Origin: Corynebacterium tuberculostearicum SK141
GTDB lineage: Bacteria > Actinomycetota > Actinomycetes > Mycobacteriales > Mycobacteriaceae
Assembly (NCBI RefSeq): GCF_000175635.1
Contig: NZ_ACVP01000012.1
Location: 62,001-126,000 of the forward strand
Direction: 5' to 3'
Length of the DNA: 64,000 nt
The notes under the pieces: model-generated
The model's database searches: none
Told to the model about the DNA's origin: nothing
Seen by the model: the letters and a program-made list of their open reading frames with translations, nothing else
Made by a program: the position numbers and the translations under genes
Part shown: in pieces, positions 15,604-24,568 of the stretch
How the letters are laid out: every line of letters begins with the position of its first letter
Position numbering within the stretch: the first letter of the stretch is position 1

Positions 15604-16734
15604 TTAGTTCACGCCCAAGTTGAGGTTTTTGCCCACCAGGGAATCAGAACGTATGGCCAGCTTATCGGCCACTGCCTGGATCTGTTGGGCGGCGGGGGAC
15701 TCGGGGGAATCGAGAACAATCGGTGTGCCGGCATCGCCACCGCTGCGCAGGGTGGGATCCAACGGCACGGAGGCCAGCAGTGGCACCTCATGGCCCAAGA
15801 TGACGCCTAGGCGATCGGCCACAATCTGTCCGCCGCCAGAGCCAAAGACATCCATGGTGGAGCCATCCGGCATCACCATGGCGCCCATGTTTTCAATTAC
15901 GCCGGCCACGCGCTGGCGGGTCTGCTGGGAGATGGATCCGGCGCGCTCTGCCACCTCGGCCGCCGCGGCCTGCGGGGTGGTGACAATGAGTAGCTCCGCA
16001 TTCGGGATGAGCTGGGCTACGGACAAGGCGACGTCGCCAGTGCCCGGAGGCAGATCCAAGAGCAGCACGTCGAGGTCGCCCCAGAAAACGTCAGCCAGGA
16101 ATTGCTGTAGCGCGCGGTGGAGCATGGGGCCGCGCCAGACTACCGGGGCATTACCCTCCACAAACTGACCGATGGAAATGTGCTTAATGCCATGAGAAAT
16201 CGGCGGCAGCAGCATCTCATCATCGAGCACGGTGGGGCCGTCGGTGCAGCCCAGCAGGTTGGGTACGGAGTGGCCGTAAATATCGGCGTCCACGATGCCA
16301 ACCTTGAGGCCCTTCTGGACCAATGCCGCGGCAAGGTTGACGGTCATGGAGGACTTGCCTACGCCGCCCTTACCGGAGGCCAGCGCGAAAACGCGAGTGG
16401 TGGAATCTGGCTTTGCAAATGGGATTTCCGGCTCGGCTTGGCCACCGCGCAGCTTCTTCTTCAGCTCGCGGCGCTGCTCGTCGCTCATGGCTTCCATCGT
16501 CACCGTGACGTTTCCAACGCCCTCGATATCCTCTACCGCAGCGCGGGTATTGGACTCGATGGTGGATTTCATGGGGCAGCCAGCGATGGTGAGGTAGATT
16601 TCCACGGCCACGTCATTACCGGTGACGGTAACGGACTTCACCATGTTGAGTTCGGTGATGGGGCGGCCGATTTCGGGGTCTTCGACGCGGGAGAGTGCCT
16701 CGCGTACGGCGGATTCAGTAATAACGCTAGACAT
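15604..16734 (-). CDS. mrp: Mrp/ApbC-family P-loop ATPase (Fe-S cluster carrier type)
   Basis: A 376-residue cytoplasmic ATPase thought to carry or insert iron-sulfur clusters. Residues 1-90 form a DUF59/MIP18-like domain, and SGKGGVGKSSMTVNLA (near 119) is the deviant Walker A of the Mrp/MinD class, followed by VDADIYGHSVPNLLG and LLLDLPPGTGDV. The C-terminal CxxC that ligates the cluster in enterobacterial ApbC is absent: the ENMG region continues AMVMPDGSTMDVFGSGGG. From memory other actinobacterial Mrp proteins also lack it. ATG 16734 is preferred; TAAGAT ends 10 nt upstream on the minus strand. Confidence 0.88.
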   Translation of the reverse strand: MSSVITESAVREALSRVEDPEIGRPITELNMVKSVTVTGNDVAVEIYLTIAGCPMKSTIESNTRAAVEDIEGVGNVTVTMEAMSDEQRRELKKKLRGGQAEPEIPFAKPDSTTRVFALASGKGGVGKSSMTVNLAAALVQKGLKVGIVDADIYGHSVPNLLGCTDGPTVLDDEMLLPPISHGIKHISIGQFVEGNAPVVWRGPMLHRALQQFLADVFWGDLDVLLLDLPPGTGDVALSVAQLIPNAELLIVTTPQAAAAEVAERAGSISQQTRQRVAGVIENMGAMVMPDGSTMDVFGSGGGQIVADRLGVILGHEVPLLASVPLDPTLRSGGDAGTPIVLDSPESPAAQQIQAVADKLAIRSDSLVGKNLNLGVN

Positions 16735-16786
16735 AACCCTTGCCATCTTAGTCACGCCGCAACAGGAGGTAAACACGCCCTCGGTG

Positions 16787-16792
16787 TAGAAT
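16787..16792 (+). promoter_or_regulatory. Extended -10 (TGTAGAAT) for the lipoprotein gene
   Basis: TAGAAT with an upstream TG lies 47 nt before the ATG at 16840. AAAGGAG occurs in the leader, so this gene has a conventional leadered start. Confidence 0.4.
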
Positions 16793-16839
16793 CAGCTAGA
16801 CGCTCACGCGCCGCTAACTAAAAGGAGAAGAGTATCGCT

Positions 16840-17580
16840 ATGCGCAGCTTTGCCCGCCCCGCCCGCGCCATTGCCGGTGTGGTGCTGTCCGCAACGCTGC
16901 TTACCGGCTGCTCTTCCCAGTTCGATGCCAACCCTTTTGCCAAGAGCCCCCAGAGCGAGCCCATCGGCATTTTGGTGGATACCAATGAGACCGACCAGCT
17001 TGTCCTTGCGGAAATCTTCCGCCAGGAGCTGATGGGGCAGGGCCGCGAGGCGTCCATTGTGAAGGAAGACATTTTCCTAGACACCAAGGGTGGGCGTTCC
17101 ATGAACCCGGGCGGCAATTTCTATGTAGGCTGCACCGGCGCGTTCCTTAATATCCTTAACCCCGGTGAGGCGCGGGCGATTTCTAAGGATTACAAGAAGG
17201 CACAGAAATCCTCCGAGCCCGGCGGGGAGGACTACCTGGCCCGCACCCACATTGCGCTCATGTCGAGCTTGCCCACGGATACCACCACGGTCGAGCCTTC
17301 CGGTGCCAGCGGCTGCGAGGAGGCTGAGCCCGAGTTGCCAGAGAATTTCGTGGTGCTCTATCAAGACGATCTTTTCGACCGCGAAGAGCGCCAGGCCGTG
17401 GCCTCGCTGACTAAGTTCATTACCCAAAAAGATCTCTCTGACATGGTCGAAGAGGTAGAAAACGACGACTCCAGCGCGGAGAAGGTCGTACGCTCCTGGA
17501 TGAATTCCTCCGGTGGCGACATCGCCCATGAAGAAGGCGACTCCGATTCTTCCGGCGGGTCGAATCTCACTGGTTCTTAA
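16840..17580 (+). CDS. Predicted lipoprotein of unknown function
   Basis: A 246-residue secreted protein. The first 24 residues are a lipoprotein signal (basic MRSFARPARA, hydrophobic core, lipobox LLTGC with Cys24), so it should be anchored on the outer face of the membrane. The body begins PIGILVDTNETDQLVLAEIF, vaguely like a periplasmic-binding-protein opening, and contains two further cysteines. The last 30 residues are acidic and Ser/Gly-rich (DSDSSGGSNLTGS). I do not recognise a characterised family. AAAGGAG precedes the ATG by about 12 nt. It is divergent from mrp and convergent with odhA across a 450-bp intergenic region. Confidence 0.75.
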   Translation: MRSFARPARAIAGVVLSATLLTGCSSQFDANPFAKSPQSEPIGILVDTNETDQLVLAEIFRQELMGQGREASIVKEDIFLDTKGGRSMNPGGNFYVGCTGAFLNILNPGEARAISKDYKKAQKSSEPGGEDYLARTHIALMSSLPTDTTTVEPSGASGCEEAEPELPENFVVLYQDDLFDREERQAVASLTKFITQKDLSDMVEEVENDDSSAEKVVRSWMNSSGGDIAHEEGDSDSSGGSNLTGS

Positions 17581-17828
17581 TATTTGACCGTTGGCAGGTT
17601 TGTGTGAGTTTCCCGGGCTTGTTGGCAACTTGGAGCTCCTGATGGTTAGCAACCGGCAGACCAACACCTCCACAGGATCAAGGACACGTGTGACTCGATA
17701 TGGAACCATTCTGGGCTCGTGAATACCGACGCTAGTGCTTTTCATTGCTCCCGGGTTTGAGTGACAAGCATCCGCGACACGATTGGACATATCGAGTAAG
17801 CGCGTTACTTCTTAACCCGCTCCCTTGG

Positions 17829-17877
17829 CGCTCATGGGAAAGCGACCGCCAAGACAACAGTGTTCCGCTGGTGAGCG
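17829..17877. repeat. 49-bp inverted-repeat element, copy E
   Basis: Left arm CGCTCA (17829-17834, then TG instead of CC) and right arm GGTGAGCG (17870-17877), followed by CGAAGG. The 49-bp total length equals copies A, B and D although the core differs. Confidence 0.65.
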
Positions 17878-17983
17878 CGAAGGAATCGGAGATGAGAAAA
17901 GACGTGAGAGGGCAAGAACGCCGAGGGAGTGCTCCGGCAGAAGCAAGAACTGAAGTTTTACTAATGCTGACGTCGGCATGAGT

Positions 17984-18015
17984 AAACCCCAGCGAGGAGG
18001 TCCTCACTGGGGTTT
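17984..18015. terminator. Hairpin downstream of odhA
   Basis: AAACCCCAG (17984-17992) pairs with CTGGGGTTT (18007-18015); an inner AGGA/TCCT pair extends the stem. It lies 18 nt past the odhA stop. The A/T ends suit a terminator acting in either direction. Confidence 0.65.
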
Positions 18016-18032
18016 AAACGGGGTAGAGGCGA

Positions 18033-21000
18033 CTAGATGTCGAAGGCCTCTTCCAGCAGGTTCTTCTGCTCAATCTGGTGCACCTTGGCGTTACCGGTGG
18101 CAGTAGAGGACTGAGCACGGCGGGAAACGCGTACCAGCTCCGGCATATCCGGAATCAGGGTGCGCAGGTGCTCGTTGTAGAACGGCCATGGGCCCTGGTT
18201 GGCCGGCTCGTCCTGAACGAAGCGGACCTGGGTGGCATTCGGGTAAGCCTCGAATGCCTCGCGCAGGCGGTTGAACGGAATCGGGTGGAGCATCTCCACG
18301 CGGACGATGGCGATGTCATCGCGGCCGTCGGCCTCGCGCTTCTTTTCCAGATCCCAGTACAGTTTGCCGGAGACCAGCATGATGGTCTTGACCTTGTCGG
18401 TATCGCCGACCTTCTTGCCGTTGACGTCAACGAAGTTCGGGTCGTTGATAACGGACTGGAAGCGCTTGACCTCGGTGAAGTCTTCCACGGCGGAGGTAGC
18501 TGCCTTGTTGCGCAGCATGGACTTCGGGGTGAAGACGACCAGCGGGCGCTTCATTTCACCGAGTGCCTGGCGGCGCAGGAGGTGGAAGTGGTTAGCCGGG
18601 GTAGAAGGCTGAGCCACGGTCATGGAACCCTCAGCGCACAGCTGCAGGTAGCGCTCGATGCGGGCGGAGGAGTGGTCTGGGCCCTGGCCCTCGTAGCCGT
18701 GCGGCAGGAGGAGTACCAGGCTGGACAGCTGGCCCCACTTCGCCTCACCGGAGGAGATGTACTCGTCGATGATGGTCTGGGCGCCGTTGGCGAAGTCACC
18801 GAACTGTGCCTCCCAAGCCACGAGAGCGTCTGGGTTGCCCACGGTGTAGCCGTACTCGAAGCCCATGCCGGCGAACTCGGTCAGAGCGGAGTTATAAACC
18901 ATGAACTTGCCGCCGTTGCCCTTGGAGGTGGCGATGGCGTGCATCGGGTTGTACTCGTTGCCGTTGCGTGGATCGAAGGTGACGGCGTGGCGCTGGGTGA
19001 AGGTACCGCGACGGGAATCCTCACCAGCCAGGCGGACAACCTTGCCCTCGCCGGCCAGGGAACCGAAAGCGATGAGCTCGCCCCAGCCCCAGTCGATGCC
19101 GCCCTCGCGGGAGGACTTCTCGCGCTCCTTGGCTACCTTGCCCACGCGCTTGTGGTACTCGAAGTCCTCTGGTGGGTTGCCATAAGCGGCACCCAGCTCG
19201 GCGAGTTCCTCAGCGGTAATGGAGGTATCCAGGCCGCGGGTGAGCTCCTGGGAGGAGGTGATGCCGGTCTGCTCCTTCGGGCGGGCCTTGCCAGCTTCCT
19301 TGTGCTCAGCAAAGACGGATTCCATCTGGTCGTGGAAGTCGCGTGCGGCTGCCTCAGCGTCCTCGGCGGAAAGGTCACCACGGCCGATGAGGTCGTTGGT
19401 GTAGTGCTCGCGCACTGCCTTGTGCTCGTCGATGACGGAGTAGAGCTCCGGCTGAGTCATGGACGGGTCATCGGCCTCGTTGTGACCGCGCAGGCGGTAG
19501 ACCATCAGGTCAATGAAGACGTCCTTGCCAAACTGGCGGCGGTACTCGGCTGCCATCTGACCAACCCAGACAACTGCCTCTGGGTCATCGCCGTTGACGT
19601 GGAAGACCGGGCAGTCGAAGCCCTTGGCCAGGTCGGTGGCGTAGTGGGTAGAGCGGCCGGAGTCCGGGGTGGTGGTGAAGCCCACCTGGTTGTTGACCAC
19701 GATGTGGACGGTGCCGCCGTTGGTGTAACCGCGCAGCTGGGACAGGTTGATGGTCTCCTGAACAATGCCCAGGCCGGTGAAGGAAGCATCACCATGGAGC
19801 ATGACTGGAACAACGGTGTGGCCCTCTGGACCCTTGTCCAAGATGTCCTGCTTAGCGCGGGCGATGCCCTCCATGACCGGATCCACGGCCTCAAGGTGGG
19901 ATGGGTTGGCGGCGAGGGTGACCTTGATTTCGCCATCGCCAAACATCTGCAGGTGGTGGCCCTCGGAGCCCAGGTGGTACTTCACGTCACCGGAGCCGCC
20001 GAGCTGGCCGCCCTTGTAGTTGCCGTCGAACTCGCCGAAGATATCGGCCAGTGGCTTGCCCACGATATTGAACAGGACGTTGAGGCGGCCGCGGTGCGGC
20101 ATGCCGATGACGACCTCGTCCAGATCCTGGCCGGCGGCGGTATCGATGATGGAATCCAGCAGCGGGATGAGGGTCTCGGCGCCCTCGAGGGAGAAGCGCT
20201 TCTGGCCCACGTACTTGGTCTGCAGGAAGTTCTCGAATGCTTCTGCGGCATTGACCTTCTGCAAGATGTACTTCTGCTCCGCGTTGGTCGGCTTCGGCAT
20301 ACCCGCCTCCAAGCGGTCCTGCAGCCAGCCGCGCTCATCGCGGTCGAGGATGTGGGTGTATTCGGAGCCGACCTTCAGGGTGTAGGCGGCGCGCAGGCGG
20401 GACAGCACCTCGCGCAGGGTCATCTGCTCCTTGCCGCCAAAGCCACCGACGTTGAAGGTGCGGTCCAGATCCCAAATGGTCAGGCCGTGGGTCGCGATGT
20501 CGAGGTCGCGGTGGTCCGGGTTAGGCAGGCCCGGCTGTACCCAGCCCAGCGGGTTGGTATCGGCCAGCAGGTGGCCGCGGGAGCGGTAGGACTCGATGAG
20601 CTGCATGACGCGGGTGTTCTTGTCCACGCCGGAGTTCGGCACGTCCTGTGCCCAACGCAACGGCTCATAAGGCACGCCCATGGAGGAGAAGAGGTCGTCC
20701 CAAAAGGCGCCGTCGACAAGCAGCTGGCCAATGGTACGCAAGAATTCGCCGGACTCTGCACCCTGGATGACGCGGTGGTCATAGGTGGAGGTCAGGGTAA
20801 CCAGGCGGCCGACGCCCAGGTCTGCCAAGCGGTCCGCGGAAGCACCGGCGAACTCGGCCGGGTAATCCATGGAGCCCACGCCAATGATGGAGCCGGCGCC
20901 CTTGGTCAGGCGGGCGATGGAGTGGCGGGTGCCGATGCCGCCTGGGTTGGTGAGGTTAATGGTCACACCAGAGAAGTCATCCATGGTGAGCTTGTTCTTG

Positions 21001-21755
21001 CGAGAACGGGTAACGATGTCCTCGTAGGCCTCAACAAACTCGGAGAAGGACTTGCTCTCGCACTCCTTGATGGCGGCGACGACCAACGCGCGGGAGCCAT
21101 CCTTCTGCGGCAGGTCAATGGCCAAACCCAGGTTAATGTGCTCCGGCTGGATGACATAAGGCTTGCCATCCTTTTCCTCGTAGCGCACGTTCATGTCAGG
21201 GTGCAGCTGTACGGCCTTAACCATGGCGTAGCCGATGATGTGGGTAAAGGAGATCTTGCCACCGCGAGTGCGCTTGAGGTGGTCATTGATCATGGAGCGG
21301 TTTTCCCACATGAGCTTGACCGGCATATCGCGCACGGTGGTAGCGGTAGGAATCTCCAGGGATTCCTCCATGTTCTTCGCAATGGCCTTGAACATGCCCT
21401 TGAGCTGGTGCTCCTCGCCGCCCTTGTAGTCTTCGATGCGGTCGAGCGGGGACTCGGACTTCTTCACGGACTGCTTGGCCTTAGCGGACTTTTCCTGCGC
21501 CTTGGCCACGGACTTATCCACGTTGGTCTCGCGGGCCTCCTGCTTGCGGGCGGTAGTCGTACCCTCAGTCTTCTTCGCGGCAGGCTTAGACGGCTTCTTC
21601 GGGGCTTCCTTGGCAGGTGCCTCAGACTTGGGCGCGCCGTTTGCTTCGAAGTAGTCGCGCCACTCCTTATCTACGGAGCTAGGGTCCTTGGAGTACTGCT
21701 GGAACTGCTCGTCTATCAGCCACGCATTGGGGCCGAAGATATTCGATGTGCTCAC
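18033..21755 (-). CDS. odhA: 2-oxoglutarate dehydrogenase, fused E2-E1 (OdhA/Kgd type)
   Basis: A 1240-residue TCA-cycle enzyme of the corynebacterial/mycobacterial kind. Residues 1-40 (SNIFGPNAWLIDEQFQQY) are the small E1 N-terminal segment. A Lys/Pro/Ala-rich linker follows to about 110. Next is an E2-like succinyltransferase domain without lipoyl domain, ending in the catalytic DHRVIQGAESGEF. The remaining about 870 residues are the thiamine-diphosphate E1 (GMPHRGRLNVL, then HGDASFTGLGIVQETI). It assembles with AceF and Lpd in a mixed complex in C. glutamicum. GTG 21755 aligns with known OdhA starts; an in-frame ATG at 21773 is the alternative. A palindrome with RamA-like half sites lies about 100-145 bp upstream. 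Confidence 0.93.
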   Translation of the reverse strand: MSTSNIFGPNAWLIDEQFQQYSKDPSSVDKEWRDYFEANGAPKSEAPAKEAPKKPSKPAAKKTEGTTTARKQEARETNVDKSVAKAQEKSAKAKQSVKKSESPLDRIEDYKGGEEHQLKGMFKAIAKNMEESLEIPTATTVRDMPVKLMWENRSMINDHLKRTRGGKISFTHIIGYAMVKAVQLHPDMNVRYEEKDGKPYVIQPEHINLGLAIDLPQKDGSRALVVAAIKECESKSFSEFVEAYEDIVTRSRKNKLTMDDFSGVTINLTNPGGIGTRHSIARLTKGAGSIIGVGSMDYPAEFAGASADRLADLGVGRLVTLTSTYDHRVIQGAESGEFLRTIGQLLVDGAFWDDLFSSMGVPYEPLRWAQDVPNSGVDKNTRVMQLIESYRSRGHLLADTNPLGWVQPGLPNPDHRDLDIATHGLTIWDLDRTFNVGGFGGKEQMTLREVLSRLRAAYTLKVGSEYTHILDRDERGWLQDRLEAGMPKPTNAEQKYILQKVNAAEAFENFLQTKYVGQKRFSLEGAETLIPLLDSIIDTAAGQDLDEVVIGMPHRGRLNVLFNIVGKPLADIFGEFDGNYKGGQLGGSGDVKYHLGSEGHHLQMFGDGEIKVTLAANPSHLEAVDPVMEGIARAKQDILDKGPEGHTVVPVMLHGDASFTGLGIVQETINLSQLRGYTNGGTVHIVVNNQVGFTTTPDSGRSTHYATDLAKGFDCPVFHVNGDDPEAVVWVGQMAAEYRRQFGKDVFIDLMVYRLRGHNEADDPSMTQPELYSVIDEHKAVREHYTNDLIGRGDLSAEDAEAAARDFHDQMESVFAEHKEAGKARPKEQTGITSSQELTRGLDTSITAEELAELGAAYGNPPEDFEYHKRVGKVAKEREKSSREGGIDWGWGELIAFGSLAGEGKVVRLAGEDSRRGTFTQRHAVTFDPRNGNEYNPMHAIATSKGNGGKFMVYNSALTEFAGMGFEYGYTVGNPDALVAWEAQFGDFANGAQTIIDEYISSGEAKWGQLSSLVLLLPHGYEGQGPDHSSARIERYLQLCAEGSMTVAQPSTPANHFHLLRRQALGEMKRPLVVFTPKSMLRNKAATSAVEDFTEVKRFQSVINDPNFVDVNGKKVGDTDKVKTIMLVSGKLYWDLEKKREADGRDDIAIVRVEMLHPIPFNRLREAFEAYPNATQVRFVQDEPANQGPWPFYNEHLRTLIPDMPELVRVSRRAQSSTATGNAKVHQIEQKNLLEEAFDI

Positions 21756-21870
21756 GGCAGGTATTCGCCTCATTTCTCTGCTTTAAAATGGTCGTTTATT
21801 CGACTTTAGTGCGGCCTTTGCACGAGCGCATGCGTCACTCGCCAAAGAGTCTGCCTACATGATACGGGTC

Positions 21871-21900
21871 ATACCCCTAAACTCACTATGTTAGGGGTAT
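21871..21900. promoter_or_regulatory. Perfect 10-bp palindrome upstream of odhA
   Basis: ATACCCCTAA (21871-21880) and TTAGGGGTAT (21891-21900) flank a 10-nt spacer. The half sites contain ACCCCT/AGGGGT, which fits the short C- or G-stretch pattern described for RamA. It could instead be the terminator of the upstream gene, but no U-tract follows on the minus strand. Confidence 0.5.
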
Positions 21901-21932
21901 CAATTGCCCCACTTATCGGTTCCCGGCTACCC

Positions 21933-22667
21933 CTAGGCTTGGGTGAGGGGAGAAAGCTGCTCGCTGGCGTGCTCGATGACCTGCTTGGCCAGCTTGCGGT
22001 TGGCGGTAGTGCCGAGCACGGCGCCGATGCCCATGGGCATGAGCTTGCTGATCCACGCCCACTCCAGGCGCTTGGTGATCTGCTTGGTAAAAAGCTTGGT
22101 CAGGCGGCCGTTGATTCCAGACAGCGTCGGGCCGGAGAAACGGGACAGGCTAGCGGCCGAGCGCATGCCCGCCACGCTATTGAGATCACCCACAAAGGTA
22201 TCCACCAAAGCGGAGCCCTTCGAACCGGTCAGCACCAAAAGTACAAGGGCGCGGCGGCGCTCGGGGGACTTGATGTCATCGCCATGCAGGTAGGCCGAAG
22301 CCAAGATGTACCACGCGGTCGCCTCCAAAAAGACCACGGATTCGCCGGCGATGGTAGCTGCGCCGGTTACCAAGCCAACACCTGGGATGGCAGCGGAAGC
22401 GCCCGCGGCCGCACCCGTGCCGGAGGTGATATTAAGGAAGTGCTTGTCAATGAGCTCCTGTAGCTGCTGCGGGCTCGCGTCCTTATTACGCTTCTTTAAG
22501 TTCTCGACGTACTTGATGATGACGCCGGACTGCACGGCCACTGCGCGGTCCAGGGAATTGAGGAGCGCGGAGGTAAAGCGGTTGGTATCTTCCGGATCGA
22601 TGTCATAGGTATCGACGGTGTCGACCTCGGCGGAGTTGTCCTTTTTGTCTTTAGTAAATAGACCCAT
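21933..22667 (-). CDS. Conserved membrane-associated protein, unknown function
   Basis: A 244-residue protein. The first 50 residues are charged and hydrophilic (GLFTKDKKDNSAEVDTVDTYD), followed by helices and a Gly/Ala-rich hydrophobic stretch (TGAAAGASAAIPGVGLVTGA, about 98-117) and a second (VVFLEATAWYILASAYLHG). It contains RRRALVLLVLTGSKGSAL and ends in basic helices. EcsC-like or toxin-scaffold membrane proteins look similar, but I cannot assign a family. ATG 22667 follows AGAAGG with good spacing; longer frames run into the neighbouring promoter. It lies upstream of odhA on the same strand. Confidence 0.65.
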   Translation of the reverse strand: MGLFTKDKKDNSAEVDTVDTYDIDPEDTNRFTSALLNSLDRAVAVQSGVIIKYVENLKKRNKDASPQQLQELIDKHFLNITSGTGAAAGASAAIPGVGLVTGAATIAGESVVFLEATAWYILASAYLHGDDIKSPERRRALVLLVLTGSKGSALVDTFVGDLNSVAGMRSAASLSRFSGPTLSGINGRLTKLFTKQITKRLEWAWISKLMPMGIGAVLGTTANRKLAKQVIEHASEQLSPLTQA

Positions 22668-22770
22668 TTTTCCTTCTCTTTCGCTAAAACTTATCTGCGC
22701 CCAGCATAGTAAAGGCTCTATTAATGCGCCGCCGCGCCGCAACGAGATCGCCGAGGGCATGCAAGCGACC

Positions 22771-22776
22771 TAAGCT
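22771..22776 (+). promoter_or_regulatory. -10 element (TAAGCT) of the leaderless carboxylesterase gene
   Basis: TAAGCT ends 7 nt before ATG 22784. This is the same hexamer and spacing as the dapD promoter. Confidence 0.45.
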
Positions 22777-22783
22777 AGTGGGT

Positions 22784-24487
22784 ATGGTTACGCCGCACGA
22801 GAACAACCGCGACTCCGAGGGTTTCCCTCTGGAGGAGTCTTCTGCGGCGGCGCGCCTTAAAGCGGAGCAGGCCCACGAACGCGCCCGCCGCGCGCACGAA
22901 GAGGCCCAAAACGCCCTGGCAGATGAGCTCACCGTGCGCACTACCTCTGGGTGGGTGCGCGGCGTTATAGAGGAGGACCTGCGCACCGATCGCCCCATTA
23001 GCGCCGGGCCGGTGCTTACCTGGCGCGGCATCCCGTTTGGTGATACCACCGCCGGGGACAACCGCTTCCGCGCCCCGCAGCCCGCACCGGCTTGGGAGGG
23101 TGTGCGCGATTGCAGCCAGTTCGGCCCACCGGCCCCGCAGCCCACGTATTCCTGGACCGACCGCATTATCGGCTCCGAGGACTGCCTGCACCTCGACATC
23201 GTGCGCCCGCGCACCGAAGAGAAGCTTCCCGTGGTGGTCTACCTGCACGGCGGCAGCTTTATCATGGGCTCCTCTCACATGCTTATGCTCCGCGGTTTTG
23301 AGCTGGCCACCCGCATGGACGTGGTCTACGTATCCATTAACTTCCGCCTCAACTCCCTGGGCTATTTGGATCTGCGCAGCCTGGGCGGGGACTGCAGCGC
23401 TAACCCGGCGGTGGCCGATCAGATCCTGGCGCTGCAGTGGGTGCGCGACAATATCGCAGCCTTTGGCGGCGATCCTGATTCCGTCACCCTGATGGGCGAG
23501 TCGGCCGGTGGCGCGGCGGTGCTCACCCTCATGACGAGCCCGGCCGCGGAAGGCCTCTTCCACCGCGCTATTGCCCAGTCCCCGCCGATTGCCATGATCC
23601 ATTCCCGCGCCCAGTCCACCTTGTGGGCGCGCGAGCTGGTGCACCGCATGGCCTTGCCCCGGCGCACCTCGGTGGAGGACCTGCGCCAGGAAAACTTTGC
23701 CGATCTGGTGCGCTCGGGCCAATCCATGATGTGGCGGGCCGGCGAGCTCATTCACCTCAATTCCTGCTACGCGCCCACGGTGGATGATGAGCTCATTCCG
23801 GAACACCCCATCGCCGCCTTTGAAAACGGGCACCAGCACCAGATTCCGCTGCTCATCGGCACGAACTCGGACGAGGCTAGCTTTGGCAAATTCCTCTTCC
23901 AGCGCCAAAGCTCCCGCGAGCGCGCCGCCTTGCGCCTCCTGGCTTCCTTCGATCCCCAGCACGCCCCCGAGGTCGTCGCTGCCTATGACGGGGCGGTGGC
24001 CCGGGAGGACTTTGCGCACCTGCTTGCCGACGCCCTCTTTTGGGCACCTTCCACCCGCATCGCCACCGCCCATGCCAAAGTGGCACCCACGTGGATGTAT
24101 CGCTTCGACTTCGCCTCTGCCGTGCTCAAGTGGTTGGGCCTCGGTGCCATGCACTCGATGGAGCTGGGCAATGTCTTCGGTGACCCTTACTCCTCGCGCG
24201 CATCTTTCCTTACCAATTGGGGCTCGCGCGCGGAGATGGAGGAACTTACTGCCACCATGCAGCAACACTGGTCTGCCTTTATCCACGGCGGCCGCCCGGA
24301 GATGAGTTGGCCGCGCTACGGGTCCACTCAGCGCGCCACCATGATCTTCGATGCCGAGGCCTATATTGAGCACGCCCCGCACGAGCTCAAGCGGCAAGCC
24401 TGGGAGGGCTACCGCATGTTGGAGTGGGGAAGTGGGCGCCCGGAGCTGGTGAGATCTTTGGGCTTCCAACCATCCGGGTGGGAATAA
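22784..24487 (+). CDS. Type B carboxylesterase
   Basis: A 567-residue alpha/beta hydrolase of the cholinesterase/carboxylesterase family, expected to hydrolyse carboxylic esters. VYLHGGSF (oxyanion hole, 153-160) and LMGESAGGAAV with nucleophile Ser240 are clear, as are SEDCLHLDIVRP and FGGDPDSVTL. GTNSDEASFG supplies the acidic residue, and the MHSMELGNVFG block the expected histidine. Unusual is the N-terminal 50 residues (LKAEQAHERARRAHEEAQNA), a charged helical segment absent from secreted esterases. No signal peptide is seen, so it is probably cytoplasmic. Start ATG 22784 follows a TAAGCT box. Confidence 0.85.
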   Translation: MVTPHENNRDSEGFPLEESSAAARLKAEQAHERARRAHEEAQNALADELTVRTTSGWVRGVIEEDLRTDRPISAGPVLTWRGIPFGDTTAGDNRFRAPQPAPAWEGVRDCSQFGPPAPQPTYSWTDRIIGSEDCLHLDIVRPRTEEKLPVVVYLHGGSFIMGSSHMLMLRGFELATRMDVVYVSINFRLNSLGYLDLRSLGGDCSANPAVADQILALQWVRDNIAAFGGDPDSVTLMGESAGGAAVLTLMTSPAAEGLFHRAIAQSPPIAMIHSRAQSTLWARELVHRMALPRRTSVEDLRQENFADLVRSGQSMMWRAGELIHLNSCYAPTVDDELIPEHPIAAFENGHQHQIPLLIGTNSDEASFGKFLFQRQSSRERAALRLLASFDPQHAPEVVAAYDGAVAREDFAHLLADALFWAPSTRIATAHAKVAPTWMYRFDFASAVLKWLGLGAMHSMELGNVFGDPYSSRASFLTNWGSRAEMEELTATMQQHWSAFIHGGRPEMSWPRYGSTQRATMIFDAEAYIEHAPHELKRQAWEGYRMLEWGSGRPELVRSLGFQPSGWE

Positions 24488-24568
24488 CGGTAGACTCCAC
24501 AGTGACCGCGGGCGGCGGCTTGCCTACCGTGGGAACCTCTGCTTCCGAAGGATGGATTTTAAACCACC

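Larger units (their letters stand above)
17581..18032. other. 452-bp intergenic region with repeat copy E, a terminator and unassigned sequence
   Basis: No convincing gene. 17829-17877 is a repeat element (copy E) and 17984-18015 a perfect hairpin. The first 240 bases are lower in GC than the surrounding genes and encode only short broken frames, which could be decayed mobile DNA, but I cannot match them to a transposase. Confidence 0.5.

Noticed and set aside
15604..16734. Loss of CxxC in Mrp as a sign of inactivation
   Set aside because: As far as I recall this is general in actinobacterial Mrp proteins; the ATPase motifs are intact.
18033..21755. The E2-E1 fusion of OdhA as a novel protein
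   Set aside because: This architecture is established for Corynebacterium and Mycobacterium.
18078..21809. A 1243-codon open frame antisense to odhA, and similar long antisense frames opposite the esterase and hutU genes
   Set aside because: High-GC codon bias leaves the opposite strand free of stops. The proteins have no recognisable domains, whereas the sense strands encode complete known enzymes.
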